Source: Promethearchaeota archaeon
GTDB lineage: Archaea > Asgardarchaeota > Lokiarchaeia > Sigyniarchaeales > SOKP01
Length of the DNA stretch: 64,000 nt
NCBI GenBank assembly: GCA_016840085.1
Contig: JAEOTA010000073.1
Coordinates: 1-64,000, forward strand
Direction of reading: 5' to 3'
The position numbers were made by a program, and so were the translations under genes. The notes below the pieces were generated by a model that was given only the letters and a program-made list of their open reading frames with translations, was not told the DNA's origin and made no database searches. This document shows, one piece after another, positions 56,054 through 64,000 of this stretch. Numbering within the stretch: position 1 is the stretch's first letter; every line of letters begins with the position of its first letter.

Positions 56054-57295
56054 TTAGTGTTCTCCTCTATTAACATTTCGTGAAATATATGTTAGAAGAG
56101 CTAGAACAATAAGCCCAAAAATCATAATAAATACATGTATTGAGTATAAATATATTTCAACGGCGTATCCTGCTATGATAGGAGTTAAACCAAAGCCAAT
56201 CCCTACTAAAACTTCATTGATGGTTGAATATTTAGTGGAATTTTCCGCAGTTCCGTATTCTAGCATAATTTTCATGCAAGTTCCATGAATTAAACCTAAG
56301 AAAAGACCTACAAAAGCTGTTATTATTGAAATATACCATATGTTTCCAAGGAGAACAAAACTAAATGCAACTATGGGAACTGTTATCAAGCCTATGAGTG
56401 ATGCTATTTTTCTATTATAGATATTCATTGAATTAATCCATGTTAAGCCAACGAGTTGCATTGATTGTAGCCCGCATTGTACAAGATATGATAAATAGGA
56501 GGGACTCCCAAAAGCCTTCAAAAGAATAGGATAGCCAAAAATAAAAACTGATTTTGAGGTTGCTAAAAACATTATACCTATCCATGAAAATAATATTGGG
56601 TATATAATCATAGGGGTATGCGAATTAATCAACATATCCTGTTTGATATCTAAGTGAGAAATGGGATCTTCTGTTTGAAATTTTGTGATTTCGATTGAGA
56701 TAGGGTCTGATGATTCTTTTTTTATGAAAAAACTTATAGGAATTAATAGAAAGGATAATAACCAAGATATAACCATGGCAAAATAATCACTCCATGTAAA
56801 AGCCCAGACAAAACCAACAAGAAGACCACTTATAAAACCAACATTCCAAGAGAAATTAAAATTTTTAAAATTTTTCTTAGATCTTTCAACACTACTTATT
56901 TGTTGCCACTTACTTAATATATTCATACAATTTGGCCAGAAAATTCCCAATGATAACCCCAATAGTACGCGACATAAAATTAAAAACCATAGTTCAGGGA
57001 TAAGTATTTGAGCCCCTGTTAAAATTGGGGTAAGTATAGAAGATAAAATAAGCGAATTCCGAATTCCGAGCTTCGAAGTGATTACTTGCCCTAATACAGG
57101 AGCAAAGATATAAGATACAGCGCCCGCTGAAGATATAAAACCTAGAGTGCTCTCATGGACATCCATAACAAAATAAAGATAATTTTGAAGAGCTCTTTCA
57201 AAAATAGAAACATAAAACAACCTTACAAACGAAAGCATAAATACTGGCCAAACACGATAACTTTGTGATGAGTTTGGTTTATTTGATAAAGCCAT
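56054..57295 (-). CDS. Major facilitator superfamily transporter
   Basis: 413 residues with twelve membrane segments in two six-helix halves and a central loop (about 200-225). The motif near residue 70 (GQVITSKLGIRNSL) is the degenerate A-motif. No signature fixes the substrate. The C-terminus is basic (NVNRGEH). Standing alone on the minus strand; it could export drugs or import a small metabolite. Confidence 0.8.
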   Translation of the reverse strand: MALSNKPNSSQSYRVWPVFMLSFVRLFYVSIFERALQNYLYFVMDVHESTLGFISSAGAVSYIFAPVLGQVITSKLGIRNSLILSSILTPILTGAQILIPELWFLILCRVLLGLSLGIFWPNCMNILSKWQQISSVERSKKNFKNFNFSWNVGFISGLLVGFVWAFTWSDYFAMVISWLLSFLLIPISFFIKKESSDPISIEITKFQTEDPISHLDIKQDMLINSHTPMIIYPILFSWIGIMFLATSKSVFIFGYPILLKAFGSPSYLSYLVQCGLQSMQLVGLTWINSMNIYNRKIASLIGLITVPIVAFSFVLLGNIWYISIITAFVGLFLGLIHGTCMKIMLEYGTAENSTKYSTINEVLVGIGFGLTPIIAGYAVEIYLYSIHVFIMIFGLIVLALLTYISRNVNRGEH

Positions 57296-57457
57296 AGTAT
57301 TATACCTTCACCTATTTTGCAGTGAAATAATACTTTCCTCAAATAGTTTGTTAAATTTATAAAACAATATTTAAGGTATTTAAATTCGATCTGGAATACA
57401 ATTTTTTAATATTAACAAAAAATAGAATAAATTATCAATATTTTTTCTACCAATAAT

Positions 57458-57928
57458 ATGCCAGATACTAATTTTACGTCTCTAAAGATTAATCTTATTG
57501 AACAAACAAATAATTTAATAGCCAGCTATGAGAAAAAAGCAGAATGTGGAATATTTTTTACATTGAATGAAGATAAATCCCCTTTAGATATTATTGGTGT
57601 ATTAGATTTTTTGAAGTATAAGATTAAAAAATGGGGAAATACAAACATATTTAGCTATATTGGTAATTTGTTTGAAGATAGTACTGTTCTTGTTGTTGGA
57701 GCACGTGATAATGAGGAAGCAAAAAGCATAATCATATATATGTTATTATCTAAGATTCTGTCTAAAAATAACAAAATTGATGATTTTTTAGAAAATCAAG
57801 GTTCTTATAATGATCTTGAGCAATTTTTAAACACTGAATTTACTAAAAATATAAAAATTGGTTATCCTATTGCCCCACATTTGGAAAAAAAGTTAAAAGA
57901 GCATTTAGAAAAATTGATTATGAGTTAA
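57458..57928 (+). CDS. Hypothetical alpha-helical protein
   Basis: 156 residues, mostly helix-forming with Lys/Glu/Ile/Leu, a possible strand pair around residues 30-50 (CGIFFTLNED) and 74-84 (DSTVLVVGA). No family I recognise. No membrane segment. Stand-alone gene before the cold-shock protein. Confidence 0.55.
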   Translation: MPDTNFTSLKINLIEQTNNLIASYEKKAECGIFFTLNEDKSPLDIIGVLDFLKYKIKKWGNTNIFSYIGNLFEDSTVLVVGARDNEEAKSIIIYMLLSKILSKNNKIDDFLENQGSYNDLEQFLNTEFTKNIKIGYPIAPHLEKKLKEHLEKLIMS

Positions 57929-58046
57929 AAGATAGTAAATTTCTTTTTTTTTGCTATTATATCATAAACCTTATATCAATGAAATACTTAAAAATCACAA
58001 TTGGTACAGTTTATTCTAATGTACTCAATTTGTTTAGGTTTTTTCA

Positions 58047-58301
58047 ATGGTAAAAGGTACTGTGAAGTGGTTTAATAGCAAGAAAGGCTTTGGATTTATT
58101 ACACCTGAGGATGAATCAGGGGATATCTTTGTGCATTATACCGCCATTAAAGCCGAAGGTGGGGCGTTTAAGGTGATTTATGAAGGAGATATTGTTGAAT
58201 TCGAAATTACTCAAGGAAAAAAAGGGCCCCAAGCAAGTGATGTAGTGATAGTTGAAGAGGGACCTCGAACTAATATCCGTGGCCGAAAATCGTTTTATTA
58301 A
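58047..58301 (+). CDS. Cold-shock domain protein
   Basis: 84 residues of the CspA type: [19 protein letters not shown] (RNP1), [10 protein letters not shown] (RNP2) and [13 protein letters not shown]. The domain binds single-stranded RNA or DNA and melts mRNA structure. A short C-terminal basic tail is added. It is common in bacteria and limited in archaea, so horizontal acquisition is likely. The mRNA leader before it is short and AT-rich. Confidence 0.95.
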   Translation: MVKGTVKWFNSKKGFGFITPEDESGDIFVHYTAIKAEGGAFKVIYEGDIVEFEITQGKKGPQASDVVIVEEGPRTNIRGRKSFY

Positions 58302-58504
58302 TAAATTAATTTATTAGTAAAAAAAAAAGAATCAGAAAGTTTAATATTAAGGAATTTTGAAAGATTAAAATATATGGGAGAGGGAATTACTAAATTTCTA
58401 ATTAACATAATTTTACATCTTACAGATTCCCTTTTTTTTATTTTATTGGGGGAGAGTAAAAAAAAAAATAATTTCTTAAACAGATAAGAAAGAAACTAAT
58501 TTCT

Positions 58505-59305
58505 TCATAATATTTTTGCGTTAAGATAATTATCCATAGATTTTCTGCGAAGACTCTTTGTATATTGCATATTTAACTCTCCAGGTATGAATATAACTTC
58601 TCCATTTTTTACTGCGTCTAATGATAAAGAAACAACATCTTCTGCATTCATCCAATTTTCCTTAGGAAACCAATTACGTTGAAAACCCTGCATTGATTCT
58701 GTGTCATGAAACTCTGAATATGTGAAACCGGGACAGAGGCTTTGAATATAAATCCCTTTGCCTTTTATCCTTTCTTTTATAAGTTCAGAAAATACTGTAA
58801 CTGCTGATTTAGTTGTAGTATACATCACACTCATTGGACTTCTGTGTATAGCTGCTGTAGAAGATGTATTAATTATAACACCTCTTTTTCTTTTTATCAT
58901 ACCAGGAAGAGCAGCATGGCAGAACATCACTGTGCTTGTGAAGTGGACATTAATCATATCAATATGTCGTTTTAAATCTATTTGTAAAAACGTATTCGTA
59001 ATTCCGAACCCCGCATTGTTTATCAGCACATCAAGATTATCAATTTCTAAGATTTTAGCGACTACCTTCTCATTATCATCCATATTTGATAAATTAGCTA
59101 CAAACACTTCAGCATTAACTAAAAATTTTTCTTGTAATTCTTTACTCAGAGTATCAAGTTTATTTTTCCTTCTAGCTACTAAAACTAAATCAAAACCTTG
59201 TGCTGCCAATTGATGAGCAAATTCAGCTCCTATTCCTGATGATGCTCCTGTAATTAAAGCAATTCCTAGATTTTCCCATTCCATAAAATTTTCTTTAACT
59301 TTCAT
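58505..59305 (-). CDS. Short-chain dehydrogenase/reductase
   Basis: 266 residues of the classical SDR family: TGASSGIGAEFAHQLAA cofactor loop, NNAGFG, catalytic Ser in NTSSTAA and Tyr-x3-Lys in MYTTTKSAV. The residue after the second strand (ARRK) suggests NADP. It reduces ketones or aldehydes or oxidises alcohols. Enoyl-CoA hydratase and CO genes follow on the same strand but with gaps over 100 bases, so an operon is not shown. Confidence 0.9.
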   Translation of the reverse strand: MKVKENFMEWENLGIALITGASSGIGAEFAHQLAAQGFDLVLVARRKNKLDTLSKELQEKFLVNAEVFVANLSNMDDNEKVVAKILEIDNLDVLINNAGFGITNTFLQIDLKRHIDMINVHFTSTVMFCHAALPGMIKRKRGVIINTSSTAAIHRSPMSVMYTTTKSAVTVFSELIKERIKGKGIYIQSLCPGFTYSEFHDTESMQGFQRNWFPKENWMNAEDVVSLSLDAVKNGEVIFIPGELNMQYTKSLRRKSMDNYLNAKIL

Positions 59306-59428
59306 AATTTAGACACTTCTAGAAAGAGTTATCTAATAAATTAGGGATAATATAAAAAAAAGAATTAGAAATTTAGATTTTATGGAAATTTGACACGTAT
59401 TCCTTTTATATTTTTTCTACTGAATATT

Positions 59429-60289
59429 TCACCATTTGTCGTATTTTGCCTCTCTTTTTTCGAGAGTTGCACTAATACCCTCAAGAATATCTGCTGAATT
59501 TGAGCAGACTACTTGCGTTCTATTTTCTAATTTAATAGCTGCTTCAAGCGAGGAAGCATCAACATTCATATTTAAGGCATCTTTTGTGAGTCTTATTCCT
59601 AAGGGACTTTTGTTTAAAATTTGTTTTGCCATATTTAGTGTCTCGCTAAGAAGCTTATCATCAGTAACTACTTTTGATACAAGTCCAATTGTATCTGCCT
59701 CTTTAGCATCTATTATTCTTCCTGTATACATGAATTCTGCAGCTCTTGAAAACCCAATTAATCTTGGAAGCCAATAAGAACTCCCACAATCTGCTCCAGA
59801 CACCCCTATTCTTATAAATGCGTTGCAAAATTTAGCACTTTCTCCAGCAATCCTTATATCCGCCGCGAGAGCGAATGCTAAACCACCTCCATAAGCAGGA
59901 CCTTTTACTGCAGCAATGACTGGTTGCGGGATTTTCCTAAGTTGTACCATCATTTGAGAGATTAATTTTTGCACTATAACAGATCTTTTCATTTTATCAT
60001 CTGTGAGTAAATATTTAGATTTCCTATATTCTTCTGGTATTTTTCTCTTATTAATACTTTGAAAATCTTTTAAATCAAGACCAGAAGAAAATGCACGACC
60101 TTCTCCAACTAAAATTAAAACACGTATATCTAAATTATTTTCTAATGTCTTGAGATAATCTAACATCTCCTCAGTGAATTGTAGATTAATCGCATTTAAT
60201 CTCTCTGGTCTGTTGAATGTAAGAATTGCGATTCCATCTTCTCTTTCACTAACCTTTATAGTTTCATAAACTTGCATTTTGCACTCCAT
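59429..60289 (-). CDS. Enoyl-CoA hydratase/isomerase family protein
   Basis: 286 residues of the crotonase fold: RPERLNAINLQFTEEM, GRAFSSGLDLKDF (oxyanion-hole start), VKGPAYGGGLAFALAADI (oxyanion Gly), FIRIGVSGADCGSSYWLPRLIG with an Asp near the catalytic-acid position and the C-terminal helices. It hydrates or isomerises enoyl-CoA. The missing first Glu of mitochondrial hydratase and the presence of Asp suggest a hydratase/isomerase variant. Fits with the hydroxyacyl-CoA dehydrogenase at 33573. Confidence 0.9.
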   Translation of the reverse strand: MECKMQVYETIKVSEREDGIAILTFNRPERLNAINLQFTEEMLDYLKTLENNLDIRVLILVGEGRAFSSGLDLKDFQSINKRKIPEEYRKSKYLLTDDKMKRSVIVQKLISQMMVQLRKIPQPVIAAVKGPAYGGGLAFALAADIRIAGESAKFCNAFIRIGVSGADCGSSYWLPRLIGFSRAAEFMYTGRIIDAKEADTIGLVSKVVTDDKLLSETLNMAKQILNKSPLGIRLTKDALNMNVDASSLEAAIKLENRTQVVCSNSADILEGISATLEKREAKYDKW

Positions 60290-60446
60290 CCATTTTAATA
60301 TTTTGTCTCGAATATTTTAATTTAAGATTACTATATAATAATTAATTTTTTCGAAAATATAGAAATAGAAAGTAACATACAACAAAAACTTAGTAAGAAT
60401 ATAAAAAACATATATAAATTAAAAAAAAAATTTATTTATTATTAAA

Positions 60447-61682
60447 TTAAAAGATAGTTTGTAGCATAGCTGCTTCGATCTCGATCATACCTATATTGAA
60501 TTTATCCTTTAACAATAGTTTTTTATATTTAGAAATATCACGTTTACTTGTCATAAGTGAGTGGAATACACCAGCATTTTGCATTGTATTAATGAGCATA
60601 TAACCCATAATTGTAGAATCCTTGAAAAACATTTTCTTATAAATATTATTATGAATATATCTTATTTCCTCACCTTCGTATATTCCATCTGAAACAATAG
60701 GTCTTCCAAAAACCTTGATAAGGGTTTGATTTCCAGATCCTGAATATTCCATCTTTTTTCCAGCCATATTGTAACCTGCAATTGAACCTTGTACTAAAGC
60801 ATTTTGCCATAATAAAATAGAACCTCTTTTTCCAGTTATAATATCTAAGGATTCGGCTATATCTCCTGCTGCATAAACATCAGGTATGTTTGTTTCAAGA
60901 TATTCGTTTACAATAATTCCTGAATTTGTTTTTATTCCACTATCTTTTATAACGTCTAAATTTGGTTTAACTCCAGTTGCAATTATAATCATATCGGCAT
61001 CTAAAGCAGATTTATCAGTAAGCTTAACACTTTCAACTTTCTTCTTTCCAGAAATCTTGGTAATCTCATTTTCTATTCTTACATCAACGCCATGTTCCCG
61101 GAGATTACTTTTCACAATTGTGCTCATCTCTTCATCTAGCATGCAGGGCAAAATTCTATCTGAAGTTTCTATGATTGTAACATTTATATCATGTTTCTTT
61201 AGCCCTTCAGCAGCATCAAGCCCTATAAAGCCTCCTCCAAGAACAAGTGCATTTTTTACTTCTTGTGTTTTAAGCCAATTATGTATATTGTCAGTATCAG
61301 TTAGTGTTTTGAAGGTGAACACACCATTCATATCTAGACCCTTCATGGATGGTAAATCCACATGACCGCCTGCTGCTATCAGGAGTTTATCATAATCAAT
61401 AGATTCATTACCAACTATAACTTTCTTGTCATTAGGTTGGATGTTTTTCACATTATTACCCAATAGTGGGGTGACATTCATCCGATCGTAGAAATCTTCT
61501 CCTTTCCAGAAGGTTATATCTCGCTTATTTTCATCAGCTAGATAATATAAGAGAAGACAAGCAGAATATGGTGGAAGATCTTCATTTGAGATCATTAAAA
61601 TCTCAGATTCTTGATCATATTTCCTTATTGCTTCTACTGCACTTACACCTGCTCCCCCAGTACCAATTATCACATGTCGCAT
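60447..61682 (-). CDS. FAD/NAD(P)-dependent oxidoreductase of the CooS operon
   Basis: 411 residues: FAD loop HVIIGTGGAGVSAVEA, PPYSACLLLYYL segment, NAD loop ALVLGGGFIGLDAAEGL and the second FAD motif NIPDVYAAGDIAES. The redox-active Cys pair of thiol reductases is absent, as in NADH oxidase or rubredoxin-reductase-type proteins. Gene order CooF-CooS-oxidoreductase, 30 bases apart, is the known arrangement in which CO electrons are passed to NAD(P). It ends the operon. Confidence 0.88.
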   Translation of the reverse strand: MRHVIIGTGGAGVSAVEAIRKYDQESEILMISNEDLPPYSACLLLYYLADENKRDITFWKGEDFYDRMNVTPLLGNNVKNIQPNDKKVIVGNESIDYDKLLIAAGGHVDLPSMKGLDMNGVFTFKTLTDTDNIHNWLKTQEVKNALVLGGGFIGLDAAEGLKKHDINVTIIETSDRILPCMLDEEMSTIVKSNLREHGVDVRIENEITKISGKKKVESVKLTDKSALDADMIIIATGVKPNLDVIKDSGIKTNSGIIVNEYLETNIPDVYAAGDIAESLDIITGKRGSILLWQNALVQGSIAGYNMAGKKMEYSGSGNQTLIKVFGRPIVSDGIYEGEEIRYIHNNIYKKMFFKDSTIMGYMLINTMQNAGVFHSLMTSKRDISKYKKLLLKDKFNIGMIEIEAAMLQTIF

Positions 61683-61712
61683 TTTTTTTTCTCACCTTCT
61701 TTACATAGAATA

Positions 61713-63614
61713 TTATATAGGTGCTGCAATTGGTGGTTGTGTTAATCCAAGTGCTTTTCGTTTCTCTTCAATATGGTTAATTATCAAATCAGCTTCTTTT
61801 TCAGGATCCGGCTCCACAGCAAAAGTAGCTCCAACAACATCATTAAGTCCTTGAGTAAGAAGCGAAGTAACATTTTTGCTTCCTAGTACTGGAGGTATAG
61901 CGCCAAGAACAGTGTATATACCAGAAGCGACAACATAACTTCCTATACTAACTGCTTTTTCTGACATCCACTCTGGTGCTGCGCCTGCTACTGGTAAATC
62001 ACTAATATCAACATTTAGAGCTTTTGCAATAGCCGCAGCAACATTCAGAATCCTGCTACAATCTACACAAGATCCCATATGTAGCACAGGTGGAATACCC
62101 AAAGCTTTAGCAATTTCTTTTAACCCTTCACCGGCTTGGTCTGCTGCTTCTGGAACCAATAAACCTGCTTTACCACAGGCAATAGCAGAACAACCAGTCT
62201 CAACAACTAAAATATCATTTTCAATTAACTTCTTGGCAAGCGTCACATGATTATAATCATGCTTTATTTTTGGATTATTGCATCCTACAAGGGCCGCAAT
62301 TCCTCTTATCTTACCTTCTTTAATGGCATCAATGAGAGGTTCGACAGTTCCTCCAAGAGCCTTAATAATAGCTTCAGTAGAAAATCCGCCCATTAATTTA
62401 ACAGGATTTTTAGGTATATTCACTCGATCAGGGTTTCTATTTTCAAAATTTTCAACAGCTTCTTTAACTATATTCTTTCCAATCTCATATGCACGCTCTG
62501 GTTCAAATTCCATATGCATGGCTCCTTGCATTTTTGCTTTAGGGGAGGTAGTTATTAATTTAGTATGATAACAGCTAGCTGTAGAGGATAGGGCAGGCAT
62601 GAGACATTGATAATCAATAACCATAGCTTCAATAGCACCAGTAATTAGTGCAAGCTCTTGTACTAAGAAATTACCAGCAATAGGAATTCCTTTTCTCATT
62701 AAGAGTTCATTTGCTGTACAACAAATTCCAGCAATATTAATTCCATTAGCTCCTTTTTGCTTTGCTAACTCAATCATTTCAGAATCTCTACATGCATCTA
62801 CAACCATTTCAGATAGCACTGGATTATGCCCATGTACAATAATATTTACCATATCTTCCTTTAACACACCAAGGTTTACTAAACTTTCTTTTGGTTCTGG
62901 AGTTCCAAATAGTATGTCACTAAATTCTGTAGCTACCATGGATCCACCCCAACCATCGCTAAGTGATGCTCTAAGACCATGCAATAATATATTCGCATAA
63001 TCTGCACCGACACCAATATGAGTACGATGCATGATTTCAACTATTTCTCTATCAATACTTCTTGGCCAAATGCCAACATTTTTCCATAAATCTTTCCTTT
63101 TATCTGGCACTCGTTCAGCAAATTGGATTGTGTTTTTCATCATTCCAAATTCGTCCATTGCTTTTTCAGCTAATTCCTTTGCAATATCTTCTTTAGCTCT
63201 ACCATCTAAAACAACACCATATTCTTGAGCTATTCGTTTTAATTTCTCTTCGTCAGTAATTTGATATCCTAATGTTTTACCTTCAGCAGTTAAATGAAGA
63301 ACTTCAACTATATCTCTCCCATGATCTGAGTGGGCAGCAGCTCCAGCAGCAATCATTCTTGCTAGATTTCTAGCTACAATTATATCTGAATCAGCACCAC
63401 ATACCCCTCGAGTTGGTTCATTTCCAAAAGGATCAATTCTACAGGGCCCCATTGCACAATTTCGACAACAAATTCCTAGTAATCCATAACCACATTGAGG
63501 TTCTTGAGATTCTAATCTGTCCCAAGCCGTATCGATATGTTCTTCTGCTGCTTTTTCTAAGATTTGTTGAGCAGTTGTATCTATTGTTTTTTCAAAAATT
63601 TCTTCTTTCATCAT
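61713..63614 (-). CDS. cooS: Carbon-monoxide dehydrogenase catalytic subunit CooS
   Basis: About 633 residues from the ATG at 63614: AGGTGA lies 7 bases before it, so the GTG at 63626 is probably part of that ribosome site. The Cys motif C-x7-C-C-x2-C-x4-C (CGYGLLGICCRNCAMGPC) gives the D- and B-clusters. C-cluster ligands are all present: VHGHNP His, IAGICCTANE, DYQC, GCNNPK, TGCSA and GSCVDC, with the catalytic Lys in WMSEKA. It interconverts CO and CO2 at a Ni-4Fe-4S centre in the cytosol. Between cooF and the FAD oxidoreductase. No ACS or CooC maturation gene is visible. Confidence 0.95.
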   Translation of the reverse strand: MMKEEIFEKTIDTTAQQILEKAAEEHIDTAWDRLESQEPQCGYGLLGICCRNCAMGPCRIDPFGNEPTRGVCGADSDIIVARNLARMIAAGAAAHSDHGRDIVEVLHLTAEGKTLGYQITDEEKLKRIAQEYGVVLDGRAKEDIAKELAEKAMDEFGMMKNTIQFAERVPDKRKDLWKNVGIWPRSIDREIVEIMHRTHIGVGADYANILLHGLRASLSDGWGGSMVATEFSDILFGTPEPKESLVNLGVLKEDMVNIIVHGHNPVLSEMVVDACRDSEMIELAKQKGANGINIAGICCTANELLMRKGIPIAGNFLVQELALITGAIEAMVIDYQCLMPALSSTASCYHTKLITTSPKAKMQGAMHMEFEPERAYEIGKNIVKEAVENFENRNPDRVNIPKNPVKLMGGFSTEAIIKALGGTVEPLIDAIKEGKIRGIAALVGCNNPKIKHDYNHVTLAKKLIENDILVVETGCSAIACGKAGLLVPEAADQAGEGLKEIAKALGIPPVLHMGSCVDCSRILNVAAAIAKALNVDISDLPVAGAAPEWMSEKAVSIGSYVVASGIYTVLGAIPPVLGSKNVTSLLTQGLNDVVGATFAVEPDPEKEADLIINHIEEKRKALGLTQPPIAAPI

Positions 63615-63622
63615 TTTTATTT

Positions 63623-64000
63623 TCACCTACCTACTTTTGTCATAGAGAGAGCCAAATCACGCCATAATTTGACTAATTCAGGGACTTTTGCTTCAATTTG
63701 CATTTCTGCTGCAAATTGTGTGGCTATTTTAGCCATATCTTTTCTTTCTTCTTTGATAATTTCATTGATATCTCCATATACAAGCGCTCCAGTTTTACAA
63801 GCGTCTACGCAAGCTGGGTTTAAATCATTACTAATACGTTCAAAACAATTATCGCATTTATGAGCCACATCACGATCTATGGAAACACGCCAAGATGGAT
63901 TAAATGTAATAGCATCAAAAGGGCAGACAATAGCACACATACCACATTCGATACATTTCTCTTCATTAATAAGAACGGTGTTTGTATCTTTATCTTTGGT
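63623..64000 (-). CDS. cooF: CooF-like 4Fe-4S electron carrier (5' end outside window)
   Basis: The readable 125 residues include CIECGMCAIVCPFDAITF and CDNCFERISNDLNPACVDACKTGAL, four-Cys motifs of CooF/HycB-type ferredoxin proteins. It carries electrons between CooS and oxidoreductase partners. The frame is open to the window edge at 64000, so the start and one cluster motif are missing. Its TGA (63623-63625) directly precedes the CooS start region, showing cotranscription. Confidence 0.85.
   Translation of the reverse strand, partial: TKDKDTNTVLINEEKCIECGMCAIVCPFDAITFNPSWRVSIDRDVAHKCDNCFERISNDLNPACVDACKTGALVYGDINEIIKEERKDMAKIATQFAAEMQIEAKVPELVKLWRDLALSMTKVGR

Noticed and set aside
59436..59777. 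Plus-strand frame opposite the enoyl-CoA hydratase
   Set aside because: Opposite-strand shadow of a well supported enzyme gene; Ser/Leu-rich composition typical of antisense frames.
60886..61365. 159-codon plus-strand frame
   Set aside because: Antisense of the FAD/NAD oxidoreductase; no domain pattern of its own.
1..64000. tRNA or rRNA genes
   Set aside because: No cloverleaf T-arm consensus or rRNA stretch was noticed on reading; a covariance-model search would be the proper test.

Overview
The window reads as an AT-rich, anaerobic archaeal genome segment, most likely from an Asgard (Promethearchaeati, Lokiarchaeia-like) lineage. Reasons: a Rab/Ras-like small GTPase, longin/roadblock-like small domains, a CWH43-type membrane exonuclease/phosphatase protein, a SET-domain protein and many isoprenylcysteine-methyltransferase-like proteins sit beside archaeal and anaerobic genes (MfnB of methanofuran synthesis, two CooS-type proteins, 4Fe-4S proteins, TATA boxes close to start codons). 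No rRNA, tRNA, CRISPR array, transposase or phage gene was seen. The assignment rests on gene content, not on a search.

Layout. 1-7.3 kb: the 3' end of a Pro-Glu-Pro-Glu repeat protein, a uroporphyrinogen-decarboxylase-like methyltransferase, MfnB, a longin-like protein, an MBL hydrolase, methyltransferases and a B12/Fe-S reductase-like protein. 7.4-14.2 kb, almost all on the minus strand: two TrmO-like proteins, a ZIP metal transporter, and a run of membrane and SAM-methyltransferase genes with a flavoprotein and an MBL hydrolase. One methyltransferase carries an apparent frameshift in an A8 tract. 14.6-22 kb: methyltransferase, flavodoxin, a large anchored beta-helix protein, an unusual CooS homologue and a CoA-transferase. 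22-30 kb: penicillin-acylase-type Ntn hydrolase, membrane proteins, a two-gene version of a CWH43-like module, a coiled-coil protein and a sulfatase. 30-38.5 kb: Fe-S protein, ARPP-1-like protein with its HTH regulator, HAD phosphatase, hydroxyacyl-CoA dehydrogenase, Fe-alcohol dehydrogenase next to a sphingosine-phosphate-lyase-like PLP enzyme, and a SET protein.

38.5-45.2 kb: an ABC-2 exporter pair behind palindromic operator-like sites, followed by membrane PH-domain proteins fused to XRE-type HTH domains (one intact, one with two in-frame stops) and a third HTH gene. Then come a decayed methyltransferase remnant and a frameshifted secreted propeller/Fn3 protein. 45.5-58.3 kb: haem-type membrane protein, zinc/longin/TPR protein, small GTPase, the fused CWH43-like protein, another MBL hydrolase, three tandem ICMT-like genes with a ketopantoate-reductase-like gene, an MFS carrier and a cold-shock protein. 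58.5-64 kb, minus strand: short-chain dehydrogenase, enoyl-CoA hydratase, then a FAD/NAD oxidoreductase, a canonical CooS and CooF, a CO/CO2 redox operon whose 5' end runs off the window.

Main themes are one-carbon/CO redox and CoA-ester metabolism, membrane lipid or protein methylation and remodelling, and eukaryote-like trafficking components. The strongest points for follow-up are the CooS homologue in which Glu replaces the C-cluster CysCys pair, the fused and split CWH43-like proteins, and the ABC exporter with membrane-anchored PH-HTH regulators. Several genes appear broken by single-base events, so the assembly should be checked at those sites before biology is inferred.
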